Assembly (NCBI RefSeq): GCF_019192965.1
Contig: NZ_JAHTKU010000017.1
Span: forward strand, 124,001 to 188,000
Length of the DNA stretch: 64,000 bases
Direction of reading: 5' to 3'
From: Nocardioides daeguensis
Lineage (GTDB): Bacteria; Actinomycetota; Actinomycetes; Propionibacteriales; Nocardioidaceae
In this document: positions 16,043 through 25,481 of the stretch, piece by piece
Layout: every line of letters begins with the position of its first letter
Numbering within the stretch: the first letter of the stretch is position 1
Program-made: the position numbers and the translations under genes
Notes under the pieces: model-generated
Database searches by the model: none
The model's input: only the letters and a program-made list of their open reading frames with translations
Told to the model about the DNA's origin: nothing

Positions 16043-18388
16043 ATGCGATGGGCTGAGGGCATGGAGGACCTTCAGGGACGGTTCGTGGTGTACCTGTTCG
16101 GCGCCGGGAGCCTGCTCCTGGCCGCCGGTGGCGTCGTGTGGGCGCTGGACGAGGACGGCGCCGCCGAGGCCCTGTGGCTGGCCGGGACCGTGGTCGGGCT
16201 GGTCGTCGCTCTCGTGGCCACCGCCGACGCGGTACGCCGGCACCGGCCCACGGTCGACGTCATCGCCCTGCTCGCGCTGGGCGGCGCGCTCGCCGTCGGC
16301 GAGTACTTCGCCGGAGCGGTCATCACCGTCATGCTCACCACCGGTCAGCTCCTCGAGGCCCGGGCCGAGGCACGCGCACGTCGCGAGCTGCGCCTGCTGC
16401 TCGAGCGCTCTCCTCGCACGGCCCGGCGCCGCGAGGCCGACGGGATGGTCGAGGTGCCCGTCGACCGGGTCGCGCCCGGGGACGCGGTCGTCGTACGCAC
16501 CGGCGAGGTGGTCCCGGTGGACGGTCGGCTGCTCACCGCGGCCACGCTCGACGAGTCCGCGCTGACCGGGGAGCCGCTGCCGGTGGAGCAGGCGGCGGGC
16601 GACGTCGTCCGCAGTGGGGCGGTCAATGCCGGGGCGCCCTTCGACCTGCTCGCCACCGCGACCGCCGCGGAGTCCACCTACGCCGGCGTGGTTCGCCTGG
16701 TCGAGCAGGCGCAGGCCTCGTCAGCTCCCTTCGTCCGCCTCGCCGACCGGCTGGCGGTGGTCTTCGTGCCGTTGACGCTCCTCCTCGCCGGCGGGGCCTG
16801 GGCGCTGTCCGGCGACCCGGTCCGCGCCGTGGCGGTGCTGGTGGTCGCCACCCCCTGCCCGCTCCTGCTCGCCGCGCCCATCGCGTACATCTCCGGACTC
16901 GCCCGGGCCACCCGGATCGGGGTCGTCATCAAGGGCGGCGGCACCCTGGAGCGCCTCGCGGCGGCCCGGGTCGTGATGTTCGACAAGACCGGCACCCTGA
17001 CCCGCGGTCGGCCCCAGCTGGTCGGCACCGTCACCGCGAGCGAGGACCTCTCCGCCGACGAGCTGCTGCGACTCGCCGCGTCGCTGGACCAGATGTCGCC
17101 CCACGTGCTCGCCACGTCGATCGTTTCGGCCGCCACGGCACGGGGGCTGGCGCTGGAGATGCCGGCCGAGGTCGCCGAGGAGCACGGCTACGGCCTTCGT
17201 GGCGTCGTGGGCTCGCACCAGGTCGCCCTCGGCAAGCGCTCCTGGATCGTCCCGGAGCCGGCTCCGGCCTGGGCGCAACGGGTACGGCGGCGCGCGAGCC
17301 TGGACGGTTCGATGACCGTCTTCGCCGCCGTCGACGGCGAACCGGCCGGCGCCTTCCTCCTCGAGGACGTCATCCGCCCCGACGCGCCGCGGATGATCCA
17401 CGGCCTGCGCGAGGCCGGGATCCGGCGCGTCGTGCTGATCACCGGCGACCGGTCCGACACCGCGGAGACGGTGGGCAGGATCGTCGGGGTCGACGCGGTC
17501 CACGCCGACTGCGATCCCGGCGAGAAGCTCGAGGTGATCGAGGCCGAACGCGCCTCCGACGTCGCGATGATGGTCGGCGACGGCGTGAACGACGCCCCGG
17601 CCCTCGCCGCCGCCGACGTCGGTGTCGCCCTCGCCGCCCGGGGCGCGACCGCCTCCTCCGAGGCAGCGGACGTGGTGCTCACCGTGGACCGGGTCGACGC
17701 CCTCGCCGACGCGATCCTCATCGCCCAGCGGTCCCGACGCATCGCCCGGCAGGCCGTCGGCATCGGCATGGGCCTGTCCCTGGTCGCGATGGCGGCCGCC
17801 GCAGCCGGACTGCTGCCCCCGGCCGCGGGCGCCGTGCTGCAAGAGGTCATCGACGTGCTGGCGATCGGTCTGGCCCTGCGAGCGGTGCTGCCCGGCCGGA
17901 CCCACACCGTGACGCTGGCGCCGGCGGACGTGACCATCGGCCACGAGCTGCGCGACCAGCACGAGGCCGCGCTCCCGGTCGTGGAGGAGATCCGGACCGT
18001 CGCGGACCAGATCACCACCCAGGACCCCCAGCTCGCACCCGTTCGCCGGCTCCTGGTGCGGTTGCGCACCGACCTGCTGGCCCACGAGCGCGCCGACCAG
18101 GAGCAGCTGGTGCCGCTGGTGGCCCGGGCCCTCGGCGAGACCGCGACGTACGCGCTGACCCGGACCCACGCCGAGATCGAGCACCAGGTCGCCCGGCTGA
18201 CCCGCCTGCTCGACGAGATCCCCGGCGACGCCGCCGCACCTGAGGACGTGGTCGAGGTCCGCCGCCTGCTCTACGGCCTGTACGGCGTGCTCCGCCTCCA
18301 CAACGCGCAGGAGGACGAGACGGCCCACAGCCTGCTGCCTCCGCGACCGGACCGCTCCACGCCCACCGCTCGCCGGCGCGCCAGGTGA
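16043..18388 (+). CDS. Heavy-metal P1B-type ATPase with C-terminal hemerythrin-like domain
   Basis: A metal-translocating P-type ATPase of 781 residues. There is no N-terminal metal-binding domain; transmembrane helices begin at about residue 15. The actuator has DESALTGEPLPV, the metal-site helix reads ATPCPLLLA (C272, a TPC variant as in P1B-4 Co/Zn-type pumps), phosphorylation is at DKTGT (D314), and the hinge is GDGVNDAP. The nucleotide-domain HP locus is altered: SPHVLA replaces the usual SEHPLA. After the last helix (about residue 620) a helical tail of some 150 residues carries His/Glu spacing like a hemerythrin HHE domain (LLAHERADQEQL, THAEIEHQ, LHNAQEDE). Starts at 16043 or 16061 are both possible. 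The downstream motif region leads into the arsA-like gene. Confidence 0.85.
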   Translation: MRWAEGMEDLQGRFVVYLFGAGSLLLAAGGVVWALDEDGAAEALWLAGTVVGLVVALVATADAVRRHRPTVDVIALLALGGALAVGEYFAGAVITVMLTTGQLLEARAEARARRELRLLLERSPRTARRREADGMVEVPVDRVAPGDAVVVRTGEVVPVDGRLLTAATLDESALTGEPLPVEQAAGDVVRSGAVNAGAPFDLLATATAAESTYAGVVRLVEQAQASSAPFVRLADRLAVVFVPLTLLLAGGAWALSGDPVRAVAVLVVATPCPLLLAAPIAYISGLARATRIGVVIKGGGTLERLAAARVVMFDKTGTLTRGRPQLVGTVTASEDLSADELLRLAASLDQMSPHVLATSIVSAATARGLALEMPAEVAEEHGYGLRGVVGSHQVALGKRSWIVPEPAPAWAQRVRRRASLDGSMTVFAAVDGEPAGAFLLEDVIRPDAPRMIHGLREAGIRRVVLITGDRSDTAETVGRIVGVDAVHADCDPGEKLEVIEAERASDVAMMVGDGVNDAPALAAADVGVALAARGATASSEAADVVLTVDRVDALADAILIAQRSRRIARQAVGIGMGLSLVAMAAAAAGLLPPAAGAVLQEVIDVLAIGLALRAVLPGRTHTVTLAPADVTIGHELRDQHEAALPVVEEIRTVADQITTQDPQLAPVRRLLVRLRTDLLAHERADQEQLVPLVARALGETATYALTRTHAEIEHQVARLTRLLDEIPGDAAAPEDVVEVRRLLYGLYGVLRLHNAQEDETAHSLLPPRPDRSTPTARRRAR

Positions 18389-18424
18389 GGCCCCGACCCC
18401 AGGACCACCGACCCGCACCGGTGG

Positions 18425-18468
18425 GGTCCGAAGGTCCCTACCCCGGGGTTCGGGCGCGCCCCTAGATT
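18425..18468 (+). promoter_or_regulatory. Promoter and operator-like motif of the ArsA-type gene
   Basis: GGTCCGAAGGTCCC (18425-18438) is followed by the -10-like TAGATT (18463-18468), preceded by CCCC. The same motif and spacing (GGCCGAAGGTCCC ... CCCCTAGGGT) stand before the phosphoketolase gene. The motif centre falls about 42 bp before the expected start of transcription, a usual activator position. On the other strand it reads GGGACCTTCGGACC, similar to DosR/DevR-type boxes. A separate palindrome CGGGACCGGTCCCG lies downstream at 18500-18513. Confidence 0.5.
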
Positions 18469-18533
18469 GGCCGTGCACGCCTGTCGATCGACCACGGCAC
18501 GGGACCGGTCCCGTCGAGAAGGAGCCCAGCCCG

Positions 18534-20333
18534 ATGGCCCTGCCCCACTTCCTGGCCGACCCGCCACGGTTCCTCTTCTTCACCGGCAAGGGCGGGGTCG
18601 GGAAGACGTCGCTGGCCTGCGCCACCGCGGTCCGGCTCGCCGAGCAGGGCCGACGGACCCTGCTGGTCAGCACCGACCCGGCGTCCAACCTCACCGAGGT
18701 GCTGGCCACGACGATCGAGCACCGGCTGACCGCGATCCCCACAGCGCCCGGCCTGAGCGCGATCGAGATCGACCCCGAGGCCTCCGCGGACGCCTACCGG
18801 GACCGCATCCTCACTCCGCTCGTCGGCGAGCTTCCCGAGGCCGAGATCAGCGCGGCCCGCGAGCAGCTGTCCGGATCGTGCACCACCGAGGTCGCCGCCT
18901 TCGACGAGTTCACCACCTACCTGGCCGACCCGGCGGTCCTCGAGGACTTCGACCACGTGGTGTTCGACACCGCGCCCACCGGCCACACCATCCGACTGCT
19001 CCAGCTCCCGGGCGCCTGGTCGGACTTCCTGGCCACAGGCACGGGCGACACCTCCTGCCTGGGCCCCCTGGCCGGCCTGGACAAGCACCGGGCGACGTAC
19101 GCCGCCGCGGTCGCCGCCCTGCGCGACACCTCCCGGACCCGGATCGTCCTGGTCACCCGCGCCCAGCCCTCGGCTCTCGCCGAGGCCGCGCGCACCGCCG
19201 CCGAGCTCGAGGAGACCGGCATCCGGCCGAGCCACCTGGTCGTCAACGGACTGCTCCCCGCCTCGCCGGCCGACCAGAGCGACCCACTCTACGAGGCGAC
19301 CCGGTCGCGGGAGCAGGCAGCGCTGGCGAGCCGGCCGTCGTCCCTGGACGCCCTCGTGCGCGACGAGGTCGCCTTCTGCTTCCCCGCACCCGTCGGCGTT
19401 CCCGCCCTGCGCAGCCTGCTGGCCGAGCACCGGGCCGAACCACTGTCCACCGAGCCCGAGCCGGCCGGCGACGACACCGCCACGTCTCGCGGGACGACGG
19501 ACCTGGCCGCGCTGGTCGACGACCTCGAGGCGGCCGGCCACGGGCTGGTGCTGTGCATGGGCAAGGGAGGGGTGGGCAAGACGACCGTCGCTGCCGCGAT
19601 CGCGGTCGCGCTGGCCGACCGCGGACATCCGGTCCACCTGAGTACGACGGATCCGGCCGCCCACCTGACCTCGACGCTCCCGGAGGCGGTGCCGCTGCTC
19701 ACGGTGAGCCGGATCGATCCGGCCGCGGCGATCGCGACCTACCGCGAGCACGTGATGGCGACCAAGGGAAGGGACGCCAGCGACGCGGAGCGCGCCGCGC
19801 TGGCCGAGGACCTCCGCTCGCCGTGCAACGACGAGGTCGCCGTCTTCAACCAGTTCGCCCAGGTCATCCGAGAGGCTCGCCGGGGCTTCGTCGTCCTCGA
19901 CACCGCCCCGACCGGCCACACCCTGCTGCTGCTCGACGCGACCGGCTCCTACCACCGCGACATGGTCCGCCTGCTCGGTCCCGACAAGACCGGGTACCGG
20001 ACCCCGCTGATGATGCTCCAGGACCCCACCCTGACCCACGCCGTCATCGTGGCCACGCCGGAGCAGACCCCGGTCAGCGAGGCCGCCGCCCTGCACAGCG
20101 ACCTGGTCCGCGCCGGCATCACGCCCTGGGCCTGGGTGGTCAACGCCTCCCTGGCAGCCGCACGACCCGCCTCTCCCCTGCTCCGGCTCCGCGCCGCCGC
20201 CGAGCAGCGTCAGCTGGACCGGGTCGAGGCGCTCGCCGATCGGGTGGTGGTGCTGCCGATGCTCGCGAGCGAGCCCGTCGGGCACGACCGTCTGGCCTCG
20301 CTGGTGCACGGCGCGGTCACGACGACCTCCTGA
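18534..20333 (+). CDS. arsA: Two-domain ArsA-family ATPase
   Basis: A 599-residue cytosolic ATPase made of two homologous halves. Each has a deviant Walker A (GKGGVGKTS near residue 20, GKGGVGKTT near residue 345) and the DTAPTGHT signal-transduction motif. The three cysteines that bind As(III)/Sb(III) in ArsA of plasmid R773 have counterparts here: C116 (GSCTTE), C175 (TSCLG) and C431 (SPCNDE). So the allosteric metalloid site seems intact. No arsB, arsC, arsD, acr3 or arsR gene is in the window; the neighbours are a P-type ATPase and a phosphoketolase operon. The start has GAAGGAG about 9 bases upstream. Arsenite pumping is thus only one possibility; soft-metal sensing, or support of the adjacent metal ATPase, are others. 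The 3' end overlaps the convergent membrane protein gene by 17 bp. Confidence 0.88.
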   Translation: MALPHFLADPPRFLFFTGKGGVGKTSLACATAVRLAEQGRRTLLVSTDPASNLTEVLATTIEHRLTAIPTAPGLSAIEIDPEASADAYRDRILTPLVGELPEAEISAAREQLSGSCTTEVAAFDEFTTYLADPAVLEDFDHVVFDTAPTGHTIRLLQLPGAWSDFLATGTGDTSCLGPLAGLDKHRATYAAAVAALRDTSRTRIVLVTRAQPSALAEAARTAAELEETGIRPSHLVVNGLLPASPADQSDPLYEATRSREQAALASRPSSLDALVRDEVAFCFPAPVGVPALRSLLAEHRAEPLSTEPEPAGDDTATSRGTTDLAALVDDLEAAGHGLVLCMGKGGVGKTTVAAAIAVALADRGHPVHLSTTDPAAHLTSTLPEAVPLLTVSRIDPAAAIATYREHVMATKGRDASDAERAALAEDLRSPCNDEVAVFNQFAQVIREARRGFVVLDTAPTGHTLLLLDATGSYHRDMVRLLGPDKTGYRTPLMMLQDPTLTHAVIVATPEQTPVSEAAALHSDLVRAGITPWAWVVNASLAAARPASPLLRLRAAAEQRQLDRVEALADRVVVLPMLASEPVGHDRLASLVHGAVTTTS

Positions 20334-20847
20334 GCACCCTGCGACGTGCGGTCCAGGCCCACCGAGCCCGCCCGTCGCGCCGCGTGGGGGTTCCGGAGGC
20401 CGTGGCCCGGCGCTCGGCCCGCAGGAGCAGGCCGAGCGCCACCAGCATGAGGGGAGCCCAGACCCACAGCACCCCGCCGAACGCGAGCTGGCCGACATGG
20501 AAGGCGATGAGGGCGATCAGACCTGCCTGGGCGCGTCGGCCCCCGCTGAGGATCAACGCCCCGGCAACGGCCTCCGCCACGATCAGGATCGTGATGAACA
20601 GCCCCAGGTGGGGCACGACCAGCGAGTCCCAGGTGTCCCGGACGAAGCCGAACGGCGACGGCTCGGCGAAGTCGGTGTAGTAGTCCGGGTCGAGCACGAG
20701 GTAGAGCGCGTTGACCAGGGCGCCGAAGACGACGAAGAGCAGACCGAGCGCCCATCGGGCCACGAGGAGGGCACGGGCATGGCGGCCCGCGCGCACCGCG
20801 GCCACGAGGACCACGCCGCCCAGGACCAGCCACATGATCCGTTCCAC
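20317..20847 (-). CDS. Small DoxX-like membrane protein
   Basis: A 176-residue protein with five hydrophobic helices in the first 145 residues and a basic tail rich in Arg. The GTG at 20847 has AAGGAGG a few bases upstream, so longer frames are rejected. A hydrophilic loop (DPDYYTDFAEPSPFGFVRDTW) separates the second and third helices, then VVPHLGLFITILIVAEAVAGALIL. The arrangement recalls DoxX/terminal-oxidase-like membrane proteins, but I see no decisive motif. It converges on the ArsA gene and is divergent from the phosphoketolase operon, sharing its 5' region. Confidence 0.65.
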   Translation of the reverse strand: MERIMWLVLGGVVLVAAVRAGRHARALLVARWALGLLFVVFGALVNALYLVLDPDYYTDFAEPSPFGFVRDTWDSLVVPHLGLFITILIVAEAVAGALILSGGRRAQAGLIALIAFHVGQLAFGGVLWVWAPLMLVALGLLLRAERRATASGTPTRRDGRARWAWTARRRVLRRSS

Positions 20848-20989
20848 GGCTCCTCCTTCTGTCCGAGGCCTTCTCCCAGGCCTTCTCGTCCAGGCGTCGA
20901 TGCCTCTCGCCGGCACCGGCGTCGCCCCCCGTCTCCCCCAGCGTCGCTCGTACCGGCGGGCCCGGGGAGGGCCGAGAGACACCTCGGAC

Positions 20990-21032
20990 CGGCCGAAGGT
21001 CCCCACCCGGGCGACGCGACTCCCCCTAGGGT
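20990..21032 (+). promoter_or_regulatory. Promoter and operator-like motif of the phosphoketolase operon
   Basis: CGGCCGAAGGTCCC (20990-21003) matches the ArsA-gene motif at 12 of 14 positions and is followed by CCCC and TAGGGT (21027-21032), a TAnnnT -10. Motif-to-box spacing differs by one base between the two promoters. The leader then runs about 40 bases to CAGGAGACGGTCACC before the ATG. Confidence 0.5.
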
Positions 21033-21074
21033 GGGACCTGCCAGGTCGGTCGAGCCGAGCAGGAGACGGTCACC

Positions 21075-23513
21075 ATGAAGCCCGTACAGCCCGTCGGCAC
21101 ACGCGTGCTCGGACCGTTGGCCCCGGACGAGCTCGACCGCATCGACGCGTGGTGGCGCGCCGCCAACTACCTCTCGGTCGGGCAGATCTACCTGATGGAC
21201 AACCCGCTGCTGCGCGAGCCGCTGCGTCCCGAGCACGTCAAGCCCCGGCTGCTCGGACACTGGGGGACGACGCCGGGCCTGACCTTCGTCTACGCCCACC
21301 TCAACCGGGCCATCCGCGACCGCGACCTGAGCATGATGTACGTCATCGGGCCGGGCCACGGCGGACCCGGCATCGTCGCCGCGGCCTATCTCGACGGCAC
21401 CTACACCGAGACCTATCCCGAGATCGCCCAGGACGAGGACGGCCTGCGTCGCCTGTTCCGGCAGTTCTCCTTCCCGGGCGGGATCCCGAGCCACGTGGCG
21501 CCCGAGACGCCCGGGTCGATCCACGAGGGCGGGGAGCTCGGCTACGCCCTCTCGCACGCATACGGCGCCGCGTTCGACAACCCCGACCTGGTGGTCGCCT
21601 GCGTGGTCGGCGACGGCGAGGCCGAGACCGGCCCCCTGGCGACCAGCTGGCACAGCAACAAGTTCCTCGACCCGCGACGCGACGGCGCCGTGCTCCCCGT
21701 GCTGCACCTCAACGGCTACAAGATCGCCAACCCGACGGTGCTGGCGCGCATCCCCGAGACCGAGCTGCTCTCCCTGCTGCGCGGCTACGGGCACACGCCG
21801 TACGTCGTGGCGGGGGACGACCCCGCCGAGATGCACCAGGCGTTCGCGGCGACCCTCGAGCGCTGCCTCGACGAGATCCGCGACATCCAGCAGGAGGCCC
21901 GCGGCGGCGGTCGCGTCGAGCGCCGCCCCTGGCCGATGATCGTGCTCCGCACCCCCAAGGGGTGGACCGGACCCCAGGAGGTCGACGGGCAGCGCATCGA
22001 GGGCTACTGGCGCTCCCACCAGGTCCCGTTCGCCGACGCCCGGGGCAACGAGAGCCATCGACGCATCCTCGAGGACTGGCTGCGCGGCTACCGGCCCGAG
22101 GAGCTCTTCGACGGGGCCGGGGCGCCCGTGCCCGCCATCCGGGACCTGCACCCGGCCGGCGGGCGCCGGATGAGCGCGATCCCGCACGCCAACGGCGGCC
22201 TGCTGCTGCGCGACCTGGAGCTGCCGGACTTCACGGCCTACGCCGTACCGGTCGAGACACCCGGCACGGGAGCGGTGGAGGCGACCCGGGTGCTCGGCAC
22301 CTTCCTGCGCGACGTCATGGCCCGCAACGCCGACCGCTTCCGGCTGTTCTCACCCGACGAGAACAACTCGAACCGGCTCCAGGACGTCCTGGAGGTCACC
22401 GACCGCGCGTGGAACGCCGAGACGCTGCCGTACGACGACCATCTCGCTCCCGACGGCCGGGTGATGGAGATCCTGTCGGAGCACACCTGCGAGGGATGGC
22501 TCGAGGGCTACCTGCTGACCGGACGTCACGGCCTCTTCTCCTGCTACGAGGCCTTCGTCCACGTCATCGACTCGATGTTCAACCAGCACGCGAAGTGGCT
22601 CAAGACCACCAACCAGATTCCCTGGCGCCGCCCGATCGCGTCGCTGAACTACCTGCTGACCTCGCACGTGTGGCGCCAGGACCACAACGGCTTCTCCCAC
22701 CAGGACCCGGGCTTCATCGACCACGTGGTCAACAAGAAGTCCGACGTCATCCGCGTCTACCTGCCGCCCGACGCGAACTGCCTGCTCTCGGTGGCCGACC
22801 ACTGCCTGCGCAGCCGCCAGTACGTCAACGTGATCGTCGCCGGCAAGCAGCCGGCCCTGCAGTACCTCGACATGGACAGCGCGGTCGAGCACTGCACCAA
22901 GGGCATCGGGATCTGGGACTGGGCCAGCAGCGACGGCAACGAGGAGCCCGACGTCGTGATGGCCTGTGCCGGCGACGTGCCCACGATGGAGACCCTGGCG
23001 GCCGTCGACCTGCTGCATGGCTTCTTCCCCGACCTGAGGATCAGGGTGGTCAACGTGGTCGACCTGATGCGGCTGCAGGACCATCGCGAGCATCCGCACG
23101 GGCTCTCCGACGCCGACTTCGACGCCCTGTTTACCCGCGACCGGCCCGTGATCTTCGCCTACCACGGCTACCCCTGGCTGATCCACCGGCTGACCTATCG
23201 CCGCACCAACCACGACAACATGCACGTGCGCGGCTACAAGGAGGAGGGCACCACCACCACGCCGTTCGACATGACGGTGCTCAACCAGGTCGATCGCTTC
23301 GACCTGGCCATCGACGTCATCGACCGGGTGCCGGGGCTGCAGGCGCACGCCGGCCAGGCCCGCGAGTGGCTGCGCAACCGGCTCATCGAGCACCGCCGCT
23401 ACATCCGCGAGCACGGCGAGGACCTCCCGGAGGTGCGGCACTGGCAGTGGCAGCAGGGGGCCGGCCCCCGTCTGACGACCGAGCAGCCCAGCACCCGGAC
23501 CCCCGAGGGCTGA
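21075..23513 (+). CDS. xfp: Xylulose-5-phosphate/fructose-6-phosphate phosphoketolase
   Basis: A thiamine-diphosphate enzyme of 812 residues, normal length for the family. It cleaves xylulose 5-phosphate or fructose 6-phosphate with phosphate into acetyl phosphate plus glyceraldehyde 3-phosphate or erythrose 4-phosphate. Family signatures are visible: GPGHGGPG near residue 90, [10 protein letters not shown], the ThDP/Mg motif GDGEAETGP near residue 180, and [11 protein letters not shown]. The C-terminal part has the usual transketolase-like fold ([24 protein letters not shown] region). The start has CAGGAG upstream. The next gene, five bases after the stop, is acetate kinase, so the pair turns sugar phosphates into acetate and ATP by the bifid-type shunt without using NAD. 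The promoter carries a motif shared with the arsA-like gene. Confidence 0.95.
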   Translation: MKPVQPVGTRVLGPLAPDELDRIDAWWRAANYLSVGQIYLMDNPLLREPLRPEHVKPRLLGHWGTTPGLTFVYAHLNRAIRDRDLSMMYVIGPGHGGPGIVAAAYLDGTYTETYPEIAQDEDGLRRLFRQFSFPGGIPSHVAPETPGSIHEGGELGYALSHAYGAAFDNPDLVVACVVGDGEAETGPLATSWHSNKFLDPRRDGAVLPVLHLNGYKIANPTVLARIPETELLSLLRGYGHTPYVVAGDDPAEMHQAFAATLERCLDEIRDIQQEARGGGRVERRPWPMIVLRTPKGWTGPQEVDGQRIEGYWRSHQVPFADARGNESHRRILEDWLRGYRPEELFDGAGAPVPAIRDLHPAGGRRMSAIPHANGGLLLRDLELPDFTAYAVPVETPGTGAVEATRVLGTFLRDVMARNADRFRLFSPDENNSNRLQDVLEVTDRAWNAETLPYDDHLAPDGRVMEILSEHTCEGWLEGYLLTGRHGLFSCYEAFVHVIDSMFNQHAKWLKTTNQIPWRRPIASLNYLLTSHVWRQDHNGFSHQDPGFIDHVVNKKSDVIRVYLPPDANCLLSVADHCLRSRQYVNVIVAGKQPALQYLDMDSAVEHCTKGIGIWDWASSDGNEEPDVVMACAGDVPTMETLAAVDLLHGFFPDLRIRVVNVVDLMRLQDHREHPHGLSDADFDALFTRDRPVIFAYHGYPWLIHRLTYRRTNHDNMHVRGYKEEGTTTTPFDMTVLNQVDRFDLAIDVIDRVPGLQAHAGQAREWLRNRLIEHRRYIREHGEDLPEVRHWQWQQGAGPRLTTEQPSTRTPEG

Positions 23514-23517
23514 GCGG

Positions 23518-24633
23518 GTGCGCGTCCTCGTCGTCAACGCCGGCTCCAGCAGCCTGAAGCTCGCCCTGCTCGACCCCGAGCACCGCCTCGCCACCCGCAC
23601 GGTCGAGGCCTGGACGGGCGCCGACCACCTCGAGCCGATCGAGGAGTTCCTCGCCGATCTCGACGGCGTCGCCGACATCGAGGCGATCGGCCACCGCGTC
23701 GTCCACGGTGGGCCGCGGTACGCCGGCGCGACGCTGATCGACGACGACGTGGTCACCGACCTCGAGTCGATCAGCGACCTCGCTCCGCTGCACAACCCCC
23801 GCGCCGTCGCCGGCATCCGGGCCGTGCGCCGGCTGCTGCCGGACCTGCCGGCCGTGGCGGCCTTCGACACCGCCTTCCACGCCGGCCTGCCCGCCGCCGC
23901 CCGCACCTACGCGCTGCCCCGCGAGTGGAACACCCGGTTCGCACTGCGCCGCTACGGCTTCCACGGCCTGTCCCACGGCTACGCCGTACGCCGTGCCGCC
24001 GCTCTCGTCGGCCGCCCCGTCGAGGACCTGCGGATCGTCTCCTGCCACCTCGGAGCCGGCGGCTCGCTGGCGGCGGTGCGCGAGGGACGTTCGGTCGACA
24101 CCACGATGGGCTTCACCCCTCTCGCAGGCCTGGTGATGCAGACCCGATCGGGCAGCATCGACCCGGGTCTCCTGCTGTGGCTGCTGCAGCACGCGGGCGC
24201 CGACCTCGCCGACCTGACCCGGGTCCTCGAGCACGAGTCCGGGCTCAAGGGCCTGTCCGGCACCTCCGGCGACCTGCGCGAGGTCCTCGCCGCCCGCGCG
24301 GCGGGCGACCCGGACGCGGCGCTGGCCTTCGACGTGTACGTGCACCGTCTGGTCCGTGAGATCGGCGCGATGGCTGCCAGCGCGGGCGGGCTCGACGTGC
24401 TCGTGTTCACCGGGGGCGTCGGCGAGCACTCCCCCGACGTTCGCGCGGGCGTCGCCGCCCGGCTCGGGCACCTCGGGGTCGCGATCCGGGCGGACCGCAA
24501 CGACGCCGTCGTCGAGGGCGAGCTGTCCGCACCGGGGGCCGCCGTCCGCACGGTCGTGGTCACCGCCGCGGAGGACGTCGAGATCGCCCGCCAGACGCGC
24601 GAGCGGCTCGATGACCTGAGGAGGCCGGGATGA
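23518..24633 (+). CDS. ackA: Acetate kinase
   Basis: Converts acetyl phosphate and ADP to acetate and ATP. At 371 residues it is slightly shorter than the usual 395-400. The ASKHA-fold signatures are present: VVNAGSSSLK at the N-terminus, HRVVHGG, FHGLSHGYAVRRAA, HLGAGGSLAAV, then DTTMGFTPLAGLVMQTRSG and VFTGGVGEHS. The start is a GTG 4 bases after the phosphoketolase stop. Acetyl phosphate from Xfp is the obvious substrate. The last codons overlap the next gene (ATGA), so translation is coupled to the PRC-domain protein. Confidence 0.94.
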   Translation: MRVLVVNAGSSSLKLALLDPEHRLATRTVEAWTGADHLEPIEEFLADLDGVADIEAIGHRVVHGGPRYAGATLIDDDVVTDLESISDLAPLHNPRAVAGIRAVRRLLPDLPAVAAFDTAFHAGLPAAARTYALPREWNTRFALRRYGFHGLSHGYAVRRAAALVGRPVEDLRIVSCHLGAGGSLAAVREGRSVDTTMGFTPLAGLVMQTRSGSIDPGLLLWLLQHAGADLADLTRVLEHESGLKGLSGTSGDLREVLAARAAGDPDAALAFDVYVHRLVREIGAMAASAGGLDVLVFTGGVGEHSPDVRAGVAARLGHLGVAIRADRNDAVVEGELSAPGAAVRTVVVTAAEDVEIARQTRERLDDLRRPG

Positions 24634-25478
24634 GGCGCGCACCCGTGCCCCCGCTGCTGTCCGACCAGCTGGGACGTCCGGTCCGCTCGGCGTCCGGGCG
24701 GCGCCTGGGCCGCGTCGCGGACCTGACCGTGCGCCTCGGCCCGGCCCGGCCCCAGGTCGACCACCTGCTCGTCCGGTCCGGGCGCTCGACGGGCTACCTG
24801 GTCGGGTGGGCCGACGTCGCGCGGAGCACGCCCACCGAGGTCGTGCTGCGCGCCGACGCCCACCTCCTCCCCGTGCACCCGGCGCGGCCGCCCCTGGAGA
24901 CCGACGAGCTCCTGCTGGCACGCGACGTGATGGACACCCAGGTCGTCGACCTGCACGGACAGCGCCTCTCCCGGGTCTCCGAGGTGCTCCTGGGCGAGGA
25001 AGGTCTCACCCCCGAGGTGGTGGCCGTCGACCTGGGCACCGCCGCGTTGCTGCGACGCATCGGTCCGGGCCGCCTGATGCTCCGCTACCCACCGGTCGCC
25101 GTCGCCTGGACCGACCTCCACCTGACGTCCCGACGTGGACACCTGGTCCAGCTCAGCACCGATGCGGCGAGCTTCCGCCGACTCGACGCCCGCGGCCTGG
25201 CCGAGCTGCTCGCCCGGCTGAGCACCCGCAAGGCCGCCGACGTCCTGCACGCGGTCGCCCCGGCCCGCGCCGCCGCCGCCCTGCGCCGCAGTCACCCCCA
25301 CACCGGCCGCCGCCTCGTGCGCGCCCTGGGCAGCGACGAGCGGCAACGACTGATGCGGGAGGCGGCCGCCACCGACGCCGCGACGATCGAGGAGCTCGGT
25401 CGCCCCACCTCGGCGATCCAGCGCCGCCGTTTCCTGCGCACCGCCGGCTGGCGGCTGCGCCGACCACCGAAGGGCTGA
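24630..25478 (+). CDS. PRC-barrel/MgtE N-terminal-like protein
   Basis: A 282-residue soluble protein. Residues 8-75 and 85-160 look like two PRC-barrel-like beta units (LGRVADLTVRLG; LSRVSEVLLGEEG). Residues 170-260 form the helical repeat of the MgtE N-terminal domain (LDARGLAELLARLSTRKAADVL, LVRALGSDERQRLM). The same combination exists as an independent protein encoded next to Nramp-like transporters in actinobacteria, where it is thought to act in Mg2+-linked regulation or transport. Here it is coupled to ackA by a 4-base overlap and is 3 bases before the Nramp gene, so a role with the transporter is likely. Confidence 0.75.
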   Translation: MRRAPVPPLLSDQLGRPVRSASGRRLGRVADLTVRLGPARPQVDHLLVRSGRSTGYLVGWADVARSTPTEVVLRADAHLLPVHPARPPLETDELLLARDVMDTQVVDLHGQRLSRVSEVLLGEEGLTPEVVAVDLGTAALLRRIGPGRLMLRYPPVAVAWTDLHLTSRRGHLVQLSTDAASFRRLDARGLAELLARLSTRKAADVLHAVAPARAAAALRRSHPHTGRRLVRALGSDERQRLMREAAATDAATIEELGRPTSAIQRRRFLRTAGWRLRRPPKG

Positions 25479-25481
25479 GCC

